The notes beneath the pieces are model-generated. The model did not search any database. It worked only from the letters and a program-made list of their open reading frames with translations, and was not told the DNA's origin. Shown in pieces: positions 1 through 13,060 of a stretch of 64,000 nucleotides of DNA. Location of the stretch: contig JAVTVJ010000076.1 in NCBI GenBank assembly GCA_034509425.1, positions 1,550,001-1,614,000 on the forward strand, read 5' to 3'. This stretch comes from Eopsaltria australis. Lineage: Eukaryota; Chordata; Aves; Passeriformes; Petroicidae. Position numbers and translations under genes: made by a program. Position 1 is the stretch's first letter; the number at the start of each line of letters is the position of its first letter.

Positions 1-237
1 GGAGCAATAAATTCCTCATGGAAAAAACTATGAGGGAGACTAACTATTTGTTACAAAAATTCACATAGGTGACTTTGAATCTTAAACTTTTCCTACATTT
101 ATAATTTAGGATTAGAAAGACAAACTCCTTGATTTAGCCTTCTAGAGTATTTAGTTTTGCTCTGAGTTCTAGGTGTAAATAATCTCTGACAGAAGCATCA
201 AATTTGCTTCAATATAAAATGCAAAATCTGGGAGGTG

Positions 238-313
238 TTTTTTTTTTTTTTTTGGGTGTTTTTTTTTGTTGTAGTTGTGTTTTTTTTTTGTTTGTTTGTT
301 TGTTTGTTTTTTG
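238..313. repeat. T-rich / (TTTG)n low-complexity tract
   Basis: A run of 16 T is followed by T blocks broken by G and GT, then about five TTTG units. On the minus strand this is an A-rich tract. It could be a decayed poly(A) tail of a retroposed sequence inserted on the minus strand, but no body of such an element is recognisable beside it. A simple repeat is the safer reading. Confidence 0.8.
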
Positions 314-1971
314 TTACGATAAACAAAAAAGGGGCAAACTGGCCTTATTGAAAGGCTGAAGAAAATCAAAGCAAAGTTGTATAAGTGTTTTGCTTTAGGA
401 ATAAACATGGTGTGATTTTTCTCTGCAGCCTGGTTTGGCACACAAATGTAACACATTAATTACACTTTATTTCTATGGCCTTTGAAAGGTTTCACTTGCC
501 AAAATGAATCCTGTGTGTATTTATGCATATTTTAAACAAAAGACACATCCTGACACCCCAAAAGTGAATCTGTTACTATTAAACCATTATTGCACGTCAT
601 TCAGTTCTCCATGACTTACTTTTTAAATCAGCAGAGCAATAAAAAAGCTTTATGGCAGTTATTTGCCAAACTTATTGATAGGGGTGCCTCAACAGGGATT
701 CTGCAGTGTCTTTTAGTTTTTATTATGTGGGTAAGGGAGCAGTAAAATTGCATCTGGAAACTATTTAACTTCATATTTAAACAGAGGGACATAGGAAATG
801 GAGGAGACATGGCAGTAAAGGAAGAAACCCAGAAGTAGTAAAGAGGAAAACTAGAAATCACTGCAATTATGCATATTTTGCCTTTCCAAATCAGCTTTTA
901 TTTGAAACAGCAAAAATTTTGGAATGCATGTTAAATTTTGTTAAAATCAGTGGATTGATTCCCTCTGAAACATATGTCCCCAAAAGTCATTGCAAAAATG
1001 CATAGGAAGGGCAAAGGCTGGTTCTCTTCACAGGGGAATGGACTTTTCCAGCCAAATCTAAAACCTAGACAGATTCTTATCCATTGTCACAATTTACACA
1101 AAAAGCAGAGAGGGAAGTTAGTAACATGCACAACTTCTTCTCCTCATATCATGAACTGGGGTAAAAAGCCAGAAGAGGGAAAGATATGTCTGAATGAGCT
1201 CAGGCCAGATGGGAGAAGCCTCCTCGTCATTATGTTTCAGTGCAGGAATAGTCAAGTATCATTGCCTTTGAAAACATGCTGGAGAGGAAGACAGCAGACT
1301 TCTCTTTGCTTCTACTTTTTATTTTTCCCCTGAAGAAAATGCTTTTAGAAAACCTCAAGCAGCTTTCAAGCTGCATGGCTGTCAGGGGCAACATCTGCTA
1401 ACACGGGTTTGTACTCAGACACTTGACCAGTTCATGAGGAAATGTGCAATAAACATGCATTGCTGGTGTAAGTTTTGTGTCATTCACGCATTGTAGGAAT
1501 CTTTTCAACTGATTCATAACTAAGGATAATTAAAAAGACACACCCAGGATTTTAGCCATGTACTTGGAATTAGATCTACAACTAAAAGGATGTCAAATGT
1601 CAAATATGCAAGGGAAATTATTATGAAGTGAGAAGATAACTTTGAGAAAGTTGTTCAAAGGAATTGAATCATATATTTAAATTTTTTTAGCACTAAAGGC
1701 ACTCTGTGTTTTGTTGAATGGAGGTTAAAAGTATGTGTCTTTTCTTCCATGGTTCACATGTGTCTATGAGGTTTACTGGAAATACTAGCCAAGAGCTGGA
1801 ATAAACTATGGTGAGGCAATGAAAGGAATAGCTCTTCTTATCCCAGTGAAATAATTGTGTAGCATAGATGGCTTGGGAGCTCTGTTTCTTATTCACATCT
1901 GTTGTAGTTATATCCTATACTTCACAAATCTTTCAGAGGGAAGAATGACAAAATCAAATGTGCCCCCTTTG

Positions 1972-1988
1972 TTTTTTTTTTTTTTTTT
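1972..1988. repeat. Poly(T) tract
   Basis: Seventeen consecutive T follow a single G. No adjoining retroposon body is recognised. Confidence 0.8.
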
Positions 1989-2700
1989 CTTTAGAGAGAC
2001 ACTGTAACATGAAATTCCCAATTAATTATCTGGAAATCAGAATAGGTTAGGTGGATTCTCAAAGGAGGGGACACAAAGACTGAAAGCAGATGTAAGCACA
2101 AAATGAATCAAAATAAATCAAACACTGCAGCAGTCACCGAAACCTGGAAAGAGTTTTGTCATTTTATTTTTCCAGAAGAAAGTATTTACAAAAAGACTCC
2201 TCGGCAACAGCAAGACAATACTGAAAAGTAGGGATAGCTTTTAGAACCATCAATTACATGCATGACATGTGTCATATTAAGGATGCAATGTGGACATCTA
2301 TCCAGGGAAAAGTCTTCTTTTTCCTTTGCATTTTCTTACAGCATTTTTGTTGCAATGCAAAGGGAAAGCAGATGATGTGTTACTTTCCAAAAAGGAGAAG
2401 GGAATGGAGATGGAGTCCACTTACAGACTATATATACTTTGCCAATTATTTGAATGAGCAAGGAAGAAATTTGCTCCACAAAAACAACCAGCAAAACTAA
2501 TATAATGATGAGAAAGGAAGAAAATTGTGGCCTTAGATCAGAATGAACTGTGACAGAGTAATTCTAGAGAAATTCTTGTGTTTCTTTCTGCCCGATCTCC
2601 TCTGTCTTGACTCCTTGTCCTAAATATTCTGTAGTTCTGCTGGTGATATTTTTGTGTACTTATTGAGCTCAAACTGCTGAAAACAGACCTGCAGTAATGT

Positions 2701-2992
2701 AGAATGGTAGAATCATAAAATAGTTTGTGTTGGAAGGGACCCTCAAAGGCCATGTAGCTCAACTCCCCTGCCATGAGCAGAGACATCTTCAACTAGAACA
2801 GGTTGCTCAAGACCCAATCCAACTTGACCTTGAATGTTTTCAGGGACAGGACATCCAGAATTCTCTGGGCATTCTGTGCTGGCCTTATAAAAGACCTCTT
2901 CTTCATATCTAATCTAATTTGACCCTATCTTAGTTTAAAACCATTAGCTATCCTATAGGTCTCAGAAGACATGTGAAAGTCTCTAAGGGGCA
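2701..2992 (-). mobile_element. CR1 LINE 3' end fragment
   Basis: Read on the minus strand this is the 3' untranslated end of a CR1 LINE. The left edge carries the reversed ATTCTATG-type tail. Next comes the conserved stretch equivalent to 'tggaagggacc...catctagtcc', then the 'ccctgccatg' and 'caggttgctcaa' blocks, and further in the 'ttagtttaaaaccatt' block. It is a typical 5'-truncated insertion of about 290 bp with no coding part. Many mismatches to the usual CR1 tail suggest a fairly old copy. The inner boundary near 2992 is approximate. Confidence 0.85.
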
Positions 2993-4823
2993 AGAGAAAA
3001 GGTGTATTGGGACTTAAAAGAGTCACTAAAGGAGATTCTGAGGGAATAACCATCTTTCCTCAGTGCTCTCACTAGAGCTCTGAGTCTGCTTATACTGGGG
3101 CCATGCAGCCGTAACAGCTTCCACCCATATGCTGCTGGAAGTGTGTTACGCTCACAGAAGTAGTTTTGGATAGATTTGGTTTGTTTTACAGATGTAGGCT
3201 GGGCCATGTACAGAGGTGTTAGATCAGAAAGTCTCTTACAGCTTGTAGAGAGTGAATTGCAGTTCCTACCTGTATCTAGCTGAATCCGTGGTCTGAATTT
3301 CTTGTGTTCAAGTCCTTTAACTGTCATAAGATGTCCTGAATAACGCATGATTGACCTGGCTTTCTGCTCCGGAGCTGAAGAACTCTTCTTCACATTAGCA
3401 AAGGCATTTCAGTGCCCCCTTTTCTTGTTGATCCATGCATATTAACTTTCCCATATCAGGACCTGGGGAGCAAGGAAATTCACACCATTATCCTCCTGGT
3501 GAATCTGCATCTACGTGTTAGCTAACTGCAGGAATTAGAGCAGCTTTTCTACATTTATGAGTTGTTTATATTTCGTGGGGTGTAATTAGTATCACAGTCC
3601 AGTGTCTATAACAACTTGGCTTCATGAAACTGCATGCTCGCTGATGCAATTGCTGTACTGGGAGATATTCTACACAGCCCATTTCATACTGATGGGGTTC
3701 TTTTGATCTCATTTGGTATTAGCTACCATTACTTTCTCTCCTGAACAGCTTTTCTCAATCTTTAAATTCCCTGATGCCCCAAATGTGTTAGCTATACTCA
3801 GCACTTTAGTGCTGATCTGGAGATGCAAACTCCACTACAAAAATTGGTTTGGGGTGACATGGGTAATTACACCAGCCAGCTAGAATAGTTTTTAAATTAT
3901 TTGTGCTATTCTGATGTTTAGTTATTCATGTTCCTGATTTTACAGGTGTTCTGAGAAGAATTTTCTATCAGTTTTTGTTTCTATGTCTGCTGTGGGATGA
4001 GTTCCAGGTAGTTTTTATAAGAATGCAGTATTTTCAGACTATTTAAGATGATGCATGAAATTACCAAACAACCAGTGAGAAATTGATTGAGCTTAAAAAT
4101 ACAAGAGCTTTTTGCAGCAAGCATTAAATTTTCAATCAAATTCTTCTAAACTTTCCCTCAGACATGTCAGGTTTGGGAAGGACATCTTCATGACTTGGTC
4201 AGAGGTCTCACTCTTCAGATCTTTACAATCACTTGGAAACAACTCGGCAAAATTTAAACTGCTAGGAAACTGCAGTTGCTGGTCACCTGTGTCTCCCATC
4301 TTTAGCTAGTTGTTGTGGCTTGTCTGGTGGGTAGACTGTAAGTAGATTATAAATATGTGATTCTAACAGATTTTTCACTTTGATATTCAAGCAGTCAAGC
4401 TTTCCACTTGAGAATAAAATTACCCATAGTAATAAAAATAGAAATTTTGAATTGAAAAAATCACATTTCTTCATCTAAAAATGAAGAAATAAATAATTTT
4501 CATTTTTCCAGGTATCTTTTTATACCTGAAATTGGTTATGAAATGTGAACAAAAGTTCATTCTCCTTGGAAAAATTATTCCTAAGCAAAAAACTATCCCT
4601 GTGTTTTTCTTTCAGTGATCATACACTCAGTTATGAGGATGAGACAGGAAACCTGTCTCTGCTCTTTGTTCAATCAGCTACACCACCATCCTACACCTGA
4701 CAGTGACACAAGGACTGCTGATACAACATTTGGATTGTTTGTCTCTTTTGAGGACAAAGCTGGGAATGAGGATAAAGGAGTCTAAGTATAGGAGGGTGCA
4801 ATGTCTATCAGGAGGAATCCATC
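2993..4823. other. Unique non-coding stretch between CR1 copies
   Basis: No gene or recognisable repeat is seen. The longest minus-strand open stretch, about 136 codons near 2983-3393, has no domain-like pattern and begins inside the CR1 fragment, so I treat it as chance. Confidence 0.55.
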
Positions 4824-5013
4824 AGAGGGTGGTGAGGCACTGGCACAGGCTGTCCAGAGAAGTTTTAGATGCCCCATCCCTGGGAATGTTCAAGACCAGG
4901 TGGATGGGGCTATAAACAACCCCATGGCAGGGGACTGAGATGATCTTTAAGGTCCCTTCCAACCCAAACCTTTCTAGGATTCTATGATCCTACAATTCTG
5001 TGATTCTATGATC
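4824..5013 (+). mobile_element. CR1 LINE 3' end fragment
   Basis: Plus-strand CR1 tail with the usual order of blocks: 'gagggtggtgaggcactgg', 'gccccatccctgg', 'gttcaag', 'gatgatctttaaggtccc' and 'ttccaacccaaacc'. It ends in repeated TTCTATGAT / ATTCTGTG units, the diagnostic CR1 terminus. The 5' limit is uncertain. Weaker similarity may extend to about 4780. There is no coding part. Confidence 0.9.
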
Positions 5014-7194
5014 TTCTGCTGGAAAATAAGGTGACCAATCTGTCATCACTGTCACTGGCATTAGGGGCTGGCAAGCACTGCCATCTGTCCCACAGCTATC
5101 TGCAGACTGACTTCTGTTCATGATTTTTGTAAATGCAAATCATGTGCAATTGTTTCTGATTTGGGACTGAATTATTGAAATGTGTTAACTGGGAGGGTGA
5201 CAGTCAGTAAATAATAAGCAGATGATGAGCTTTTGGGTATAAACTTTACAGAATATTCATGCTAGTGTTTATGAAACATTCAGGAGCTGAGAGCATTTCC
5301 TCTACTATCCAGAAAATGTGTAAATACTTCATACACTTGTGAATGCATTTTCTTCTTGTTTTTACTTTTTCCTTGAAATCAGTTCTGTGTTCTGTATGCT
5401 GAACATAAAACATCAAATACATTTTGAAAGTGAAAATATTTTTTTCTGTTAATAGAAATCACTCACATAGGCTGTTTTTTTCCTGTAACAAGTGGGCTGC
5501 TATTTCCTGTTAAAAGTGGGATGCCTTTTATAATTTGAAGGTTGTATTAGATTTTTGATTATATGTTGCTGTATAATACCACTTAAATAGAACTTGAAAA
5601 ATAATTCTCATGTAGAGAATAAGTGAAGTTTAATGCATGGTTTCCATTTAATTAGATATTTTCTGCTTTAATAGTTTAATTCCCTGCCCAAATTTCATTT
5701 CCATAATCAAGCCATGCTTAGACTGTTGACATACCATTACTTCATCAAATATTCACTACAATCTTTGCTTTCCAAAATTCTCATTACTCTAAAATTAATT
5801 GAGAATATTTGAATAATGCTGGAAGACAATGAAGTTGACAAAGTCATTGAGTGAAGTTCAACTGTTGAAACAGCCCTGGTACTGGGAGTTCTACAAAGAA
5901 TGGCAGAAAATGTTAAAAATACAGTAAGTACAGTGAAAAAATGCCTATTATTGTTTGCCCTGTAAATTCCTCATTTCTGTCTTTGTTATTCAAATTCATT
6001 ATGTGAAAGGTCCTTCCATTAAAGCTCTTCTCAAATGTATAAGCCAAACATTACTGAAAGTTTTGAATATGTCATCAGTGAAGATAAAGATTTTTGACCA
6101 CAATGTTTATGAAGTCTCTCCCAAGATTATTTTCCAATTTTATGTAAATCAGTTTTGGACAAAGGAACAATTTGGTGCAGGAATAAGGAATTTCACTGGA
6201 GTATCTTTCTAGTAGAGCTAGTTCCAGTCTACTGCTGTGTGCAGTTTAACTACACCAACAGTTTTCTCTTTCTGGATACTTGGGTTGTAACTGGAAATGT
6301 AGGCAGGGATAAGACATAGGAAGTGCTGTTTCCCCTACTTTAACTGTCATGAAAGGATGTGGAAATATGTTTTGACTTAGGCAGACAGGCTTTCTGCAAA
6401 ACTGCCCTAAACTGTAGCCAGATGTATAAAAGGTGGAGAGGGGGATGACATTCCCCCTTCAAAAATGTTCCAAGATCACCAGAAGAGAAAGGGTCATGGA
6501 AATTACAGATTTATCAGAATTAAGAACTGTCTGCACCCTGGATTCTGGTCTTAGTTCTCCTAATTCCTTGAGCAGGCACTTGATTGTATCAGAAATCTCT
6601 TTTAGTGTTTCCATGATGGGGTTATGGACTAACAGTGCTCATGGACCTATTTTTTGTCTTGAAAAATGACCATGAAGCTCTTTTAACACAAGTAATAGCA
6701 AAGAGACCAATTCAAATCTCTGAGAAAATGAAAGTGTTGAGTTCACTAATATGTTGAGGCACTTAAAGCCTGCTATTTTACTGTTGCTGGAGATTTTCAC
6801 TACAGTCATCTTCTACTCATGCAGTCAGAATCAATTTTGTTTCTTATTGGGATAATAGGGGGAGAACAGGTACACTTCAGGGTAGAGTTTGTTTTGGAGA
6901 GATTGTAATAAGTATTACTGTCTGAAATATAAACCATCCATCTTCTGTGGTAGCCTTTAAAGAAAAGGAGAAAACATGTTTAGCCCAAAAATCTAATATT
7001 CCATCCTTTTCTTTCTAGTTTTAGTTTTAATTCTGTTTTCAGTCTTCATAATAATCTACTCCCTGTCCATTCATTCTACAAAAGCAAATTCTTTCACACA
7101 AGATTTTGTGGCTCCATCTTTTCATCTTTTTTTCACAGCCGTTGCTAAAACCATAGCATGCTCAGAAAGGATTCTCAGCAAGTCAGTAGTCAGC

Positions 7195-7262
7195 ACCAAC
7201 ACACACAACATAAATATACTCATATATATGCATATATATCTATATTTATATACACACACATA
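7195..7262. repeat. AT/CA-rich microsatellite-like patch
   Basis: Imperfect (CA)n and (TA)n runs, including ATATATATGCATATATAT at 7222-7239, an 18-bp perfect palindrome. It is probably a degenerate dinucleotide repeat. Confidence 0.75.
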
Positions 7263-7734
7263 CCAAGTACCAGCCATAAAATAAATTAAATACATTCAAA
7301 ATGAAACAGGAAAATATACCACAGAGTCTGATATTGTCTGGAACTATGAAGCATTAAGTGTTGAACACACATTTTATTTCGAAGTTCCTTGATGTTTTTA
7401 GACAGAAACTACATCTTAGGCCTCAGCTGTACTGCACCAAATATTGTCAGAACTCTGTGAGACTTATTTCTGGAAAAGTCCTTAGACAACTGACTGCATT
7501 GGAAGCTATCTCTGCTTCTTCAGAGCCAGTGACCCCTCTAAGGGTGGGAGATTGTCAGGGTATTTATTTTCCTGGGATGAAAAGTTTGCAAAATATTCCT
7601 TGGGATAGTGCTGCCTTTGAGTGAGTGACACTGTCACATTCCCACTGACAAATTTATAGAGAGATATAAATGATAAGGAACAAAAGTATTTCTCTTAAGC
7701 CTGAAAATAGATAAAATGAACTGTTATGCACGTG

Positions 7735-7754
7735 GGAAGGTTATATAACCTTCC
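7735..7754. repeat. 20-bp perfect palindrome
   Basis: GGAAGGTTATATAACCTTCC reads identically on both strands with no spacer. It lies in otherwise unremarkable AT-rich sequence. It could be a symmetric protein-binding site, a cruciform-prone site or a coincidence. Confidence 0.9.
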
Positions 7755-9065
7755 TTTACTAATTCTATGTTAAGCCATGTTTTTGCCTCTATCTGGAAGT
7801 ATCCCACAAAAACCAAATATGTGGTGAAACACCCACAGTATTCCTAAAGATTTTCTCATCATAACTATCTGACAGAAGTGAAATGATTTCTTTCAGGGGC
7901 AAAGGAGTGCTCTGGGCTCCCAGAGAGGACATGGTGTGCCAGCTCCAAAGAAAGAGACTGCAGCTGCCCTCTCTCAGACCTACTGACAACCACACTTCTG
8001 GTGGGATGTGAAGCTCCATGCCATCTGCACTAATAACAGGTCAATAGTTTGTCTGTAAAATTCCTTTGGATACTGTGGAATTCACTCTTGCTGCTTTCTG
8101 AGTGTTTTCAGAGGACAAGACTAATGATGCAACATAGAATGAAAACCAGTGGGCTGCCAGGAGAGAGCTTAGTGCATTTCTGTGTGACAAAGGACTGTAC
8201 TTCTCCTTCAGCAGCCAAAGAGAATCTGATTTCTTTTGCACTGGCAGAAGTCCTAGTCACAATTGCAGCATTCTGATGCACAAATGGAATTTGAAAATCT
8301 CTGATTCTTGTAGCTGATAGACAGGGTTGAAGGAGAGGTACTAGGGTGGGGGAGTAAGAACAGGAAATAAGAGAAGAACAGTAACCCCAGTGAGATGTTT
8401 TGAGCAGCAATATACACAGGTAGGAGATTGGCTGATACATAACTTCCAAATTTTGGCATTTTACTTGTCTAGTACTTTCCTCTGCAGAGCTAGTGTAGAA
8501 ACCAGCTTGCACAGCTGTCATTCAACAAGCTGAACTCTTCTCACTAGAAAGCCCTTCATCATATTCTTTGGACCTTAAATTTATCAGTTGGTGGAAGAAT
8601 ACCTGGCTGATTCTTTACTACAAAATTTGTTTGTAGGCTAATCGGTTTTATGAGTTAAGTTTTTAAAGCTCTCTATGCCAATCATTGACTTATAATTTAT
8701 ATTAGTTGCTGATGACATCTAAACAGTTTTAGTATACATTCCAGATTAGGAATCTAGGCAGAATCTATTTTGTACTTCAACTCACACAGGCATGCTGAGA
8801 AGAAATGGGTATATTTATTCCAATCCTACTGTTACCTAGTGCAAAATGTATTTCACTTTACTGAGCACCAAATCTTGGATGTTGCTGTTGAGAATATTTC
8901 TCTACTCTGAAAGCAGATGCACAACTCTCCTAGTGACAGTTTGCAGAAAGGGGTAATTGGACACCTTTCCTTCATTTTGCCTTGAAAGTAAAATGGGCAT
9001 TTCAGAATGTGCCACCTCAGGGCTGCCTCAGAAGTACCTGACTGATTACAGAATGCAGATTATTT

Positions 9066-9152
9066 GCATGGATTGTGTTGGACAGAACATTTAGAAGTCA
9101 TCTAGTCCAACCCCTCCGCAATGGGCATCTTCAGCTTGACCACCAGTGCTCT
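9066..9152 (-). mobile_element. Short CR1 LINE 3' fragment
   Basis: A minus-strand CR1 tail remnant of about 90 bp. It shows the 'ggattgtgttgga...catctagtccaacccct' block followed by 'caatgggcatcttcagcttgacca'. The terminal ATTCTATG units and the rest of the element are missing, so it is truncated at both ends. Confidence 0.75.
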
Positions 9153-12100
9153 TTTATAAATGAAACTTTTTCTTCATGCCTGCCCACCCTACATAAGCAT
9201 CTCTGTACAAGAAACATTTGCGTTTTCAGTTCTGTGCTCTCAGAGCTGCCTTCATCCTGCTTCCTTTATTTCCTGCTTGCTTCTAAACCAAATGGCAGAA
9301 ACTATTTAGATAAAAGGAATAACACGTATTTGATAACTTTTAGATATAACAAAGAAATGATAATTTCCACAAGGCTGGTGTTAACACCATTTGATGCAGA
9401 AATGCTGGAACTGACTCAGAGTTAATAGCAGCAAAGTGACAGCCAGAGTGACTTGATAAATGACAGCTTTCTCTGATTATCTGTTCTCAGAAGAACTCTC
9501 TCTACAACAAGGATGTGCCTTCTAACTTCCACCCATCGCAGGTGTGGAGGAAATAAAGTCTCTGACTTTATATGTACTACAGCATCTCCCTCCATCTCTC
9601 CCTCCACTTGCTTTGCTCCTTCCTTTCACATAGCTAAATTATTTCAGCCCAAACCTCTCTTGCATGGTTCCTGCCAAACACAGCTGCTCACTAAATTGAA
9701 AAGCTGAAGGAGAAGTTTCGAGATTAAAATAATTCCTGTGTTCCTGTGGCAGTGACTTGGAAGTGATGTGGTGCTGCCTTTTCTGACCTTCCCATGATGG
9801 ATTCATTAGTCTTCCTGGAGGTGCCAGAAGATCGGCAAAATACTTCTTTTTGGCTGTCCCCAGACAGTGTTTCTGAGCACAGTGAAGTCATATCTTTGAT
9901 GGAAGGTATGACTTGAATTTCAACAGCTTATTGCTGTTTCAGAGTATTTAGTCTAAGAAAAAGACAGAGGTTACCTCAGCCTATTTTGAAATTGTGCATA
10001 AAAAGCATCTGGAGGAACATTCAGGCTCTTCATTGATTGATTGAGAGGTGACCTTCAGCCATGGGAGAAATCACACTGTACCCAGTGTTGTGCAGAACTC
10101 TTCTGGCAGATGTGCAAGGCTGCCAAGGGTTTCAGTTAGAAGCAAAAGCATAAGGCTCTGTGAGGAAGGATGAGTTCTTCAGAGCTCCCTGCACAGAGAA
10201 GCATAATTTAACATTTGTTCAGGCAGAGCTTATGAATCAATCTATGCTATCACACCAAGGATTTCATGGATGCTGTGCTGACATCTACACTGCTACTGAA
10301 AGGGGGCTAAGAATTAGGAATAAGTAGTAAGTGATGTGGATGTTTATGGGTCCAGGGTTTGAGTTTTCGCCATTCTACTCATTTGTTTAGCAATATGGAT
10401 ATCACTTGTGAGAGACAGTCCATGCCCAAAGGCCAACAAAGTGATTAGGGAAGAAACGCATGGTGAGGTCCAGGAAGCAGAGGAAACAAGCTGAGTGAAA
10501 ACAGTGGCTGGAAACAGCCTCATAATGGCATAGGCTTGATTCACTCTGTCTTTCCTTCTGGATGTGTTTAATGAACAGCTCTAACAAACAGAGAGATAAC
10601 AGAAGTGGAATCTGCAGAGAAGGTCCAAATGGAGGCAGAAGGGATGCTAGGACAGAGGCAGCAATGGTGTTTATGTATCAACCATCTCACTGTTCTGATG
10701 AAGGGAAGCTTCAGAAGTGAGGGTGAAGGAGCAAATCTGAAGATTCTGCTCATTGCAGAGCTCTTTTTTGTTTGTTTGAGTTTGGGGTTATTTTTAAACT
10801 TTTTTTTTACTTTGACCTTAAAGGGCATTTTTTTCCCCCTATTTTCTTCCAAAATGAAGAATGAGGAGAAGCTGTTCTGTTCTCCTGGATGTCTGCCCTT
10901 AGCCAGGGCAGTTTCCCAAGGGTTCTTGGCCTAGGGAAGTGCCAAGTAGCTAAGCAAGGACTGCTGGGAAAGAACAGAGATGGGATGTTAAACTGCAGCT
11001 TCTATTTCCCAAATAAATCTTCAGCCATCAGGACAGCCTCATGCAGGGATTTCAGGTCTCTGCCTTTTCTCTTCTAAGACTGTTCTTTCTGTTAACTGAG
11101 GTGGTAAGAGGAGGACAACACAGAAATGTTAAAGACATTTTGTTTTCTCTTCTAGACACACAATTATGACAATTAATTACTGATTACAGTATTGAAGCCA
11201 ATGTGGAATCTATTTGTCTCATAATTTTGCTATTCATTCCCCTCTCCCCATATGGAGCTCTGTCTGTTTCGTTTCTCAATCTACATGGGGAGAAATTATC
11301 TCTAAAAGTGCCCATTTTCCATTATCAGGTGTAACAGAGACTCTAGTGACTGGTTCAGAAGGATGAAGACATCTATGTGAGTCTCAGATTAATCCTTTTT
11401 CTCAAACATTGATTAACTCTCTGTCTATGGTCCAAAAAATTTGGACTAAATGCTAATGAAACCCAACTTTTTTTTTGCAACCTCCAGCTTGCCTGGCAAT
11501 TTGTTAGCATCCTTATCCTATGAGTACTTCCAGACTTCCTCTGTACCAACAAATGTGAACTGAGACCCTCAGATTGTGTGTTAAAAAGTAAATGTTTCAT
11601 TTGATTTCATCATTAAAGAAAACATTCCTTGTCATCAGATGTGACATGTTCTTTGAAGCTATCACTTCAGGAATATTAATCTATCAATCTTTTTAAATGG
11701 AGCATGCATTGTAAAGAGAGGGATAACTCTTAATAGATGAAAAGCTATAGCTGGAAGAAATGGACTGGCTCCTAACAAGTAGCTTTGTTCTTTATTTCCA
11801 TGCGTTATAAAAACCCCTCTGTGCAAACATAGATGCTTCCACATCCACCACAACCATTAGCAGTCTTCTTTGGAGTGTCTTTTCAATTAATTCCATCCTA
11901 ATTACTTTTAAGTCAGGAAATTTTGTTCTAGCTAGTCTTCCTCTCTGAGATAAAATCTCTGGGAGGATTGGAATTATCTCTGCCCATATGGTCAGAAAAC
12001 TGTTTTTTTTCCCCAATTGATTGATTGCAGCTTTTCAAACCCACAGAATTCTTGATATAGAAAGTCAAGCTGCTATAAAGTATTAGTCTATACTATTGTA

Positions 12101-12526
12101 GTCATACTGACACAATTCAACATATGCTTAGTTTTAAACTGAGAGTCATGACTCTTCTTAACAGTTATCCTGGAATTAGAAAAGTAATTTTACTTTGGTT
12201 CCAGTACACACATTACAATTTATGTATTTAAAATGTTAATAATATAATTACATTTGTACAACCTTTCTGCCTAATTTCACTGAATCGATAAAACTAGTCT
12301 GACCTGTACAGGATACAAAGTTGGGACAGTTAGAGCAACATCAAGGAATGTAATTAATTTTGATTTCCGAGGTTAGTTTTCTTAATATTGTCATTAAGAC
12401 ATGCTATTAAATTTTAACTTAACCAAATCTTTATTATATTAATGGTGTAGGGTTTTATATTTTCTCTTTGATAGTAATAAACCCAAGGCCTAGATAAACC
12501 AGTATAATGATCTTTGAGATAAAATA

Positions 12527-12554
12527 ATGTGCATGTGCATGCACGTGTGTATAT
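12527..12554. repeat. 28-bp strictly alternating purine-pyrimidine run
   Basis: From 12527 to 12554 every base alternates purine and pyrimidine, mixing TG, CA, GC and AT steps and including the palindromic TGCATGTGCATGCACGTG. This base pattern favours left-handed Z-DNA under negative supercoiling. It may equally be a decayed (TG)n microsatellite. Confidence 0.7.
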
Positions 12555-12699
12555 TGCAAATGCAGACGTAATCTCAAACATTTGGGTAGTGGAACCCCTT
12601 GACAAGACCTGATGGATTTGCTATTCCTCTTTAAAGGAGCTTACTCAACTTAAGCACCGTCTCTTTCAATATGCTTTTATGGTTCATCCTAATGGAAAT

Positions 12700-13060
12700 A
12701 ATAACGCTGAATAGCTGGATAGCAATTCACAGATTCAAAGCACTGTGCAAACATTAAGTAATACAGTTACACAACATCTAAATAACTATAATACTGGCTG
12801 TCAAGGCAATGAAGAAGCAGACAAATGCAGAAGACTGTGGAATGGATTTTGCAGCAAGGAGGGAGGGAGCAGGATCCCTCCCAGTGGAGCGGGGTTCATT
12901 GTGCCAGTACGCCCCGGGTTTGCATTGTTCTGCTTCAGACACCTGCAGTGCTGTGTTTAAAGTGTTAATTAGCAGGTAGGCGATGCTGGTCCCTTGCCAG
13001 CTCTGCCTTGGAAGTGTTTTTCTGCTGTGCATCAAAATAAAAAGATGACAATTCCAGGTT
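12700..13060. promoter_or_regulatory. Candidate conserved non-coding block
   Basis: This block has higher GC and richer complexity than its flanks. It includes an 8-bp inverted repeat, GGGAGGGA at 12861-12868 pairing with TCCCTCCC at 12875-12882, and a CpG-containing 'acgccccggg' segment. No frame looks coding. The regulatory label is inference from composition only. Confidence 0.2.

Larger units (their letters stand above)
1..2700. other. Unique AT-rich non-coding stretch
   Basis: I see no gene in this stretch. Open frames are short, carry no recognisable domain and show no plausible exon structure. The only clear structures are two T-rich tracts, listed separately. The rest reads as ordinary AT-rich single-copy DNA. 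An unrecognised old repeat or a conserved regulatory element cannot be excluded by eye. Confidence 0.6.
5014..9065. other. Unique AT-rich non-coding stretch
   Basis: About 4 kb without a recognisable gene or interspersed repeat. It contains an AT/CA-rich microsatellite-like patch and a 20-bp perfect palindrome, listed separately. Open stretches are short and lack protein-family features. Confidence 0.55.

Noticed and set aside
238..313. Poly(A) tail of a processed pseudogene on the minus strand
   Set aside because: No coding or transcript-like body is recognisable next to it.
2983..3393. 136-codon minus-strand open stretch
   Set aside because: No protein-family features, and it partly overlaps the CR1 fragment edge.
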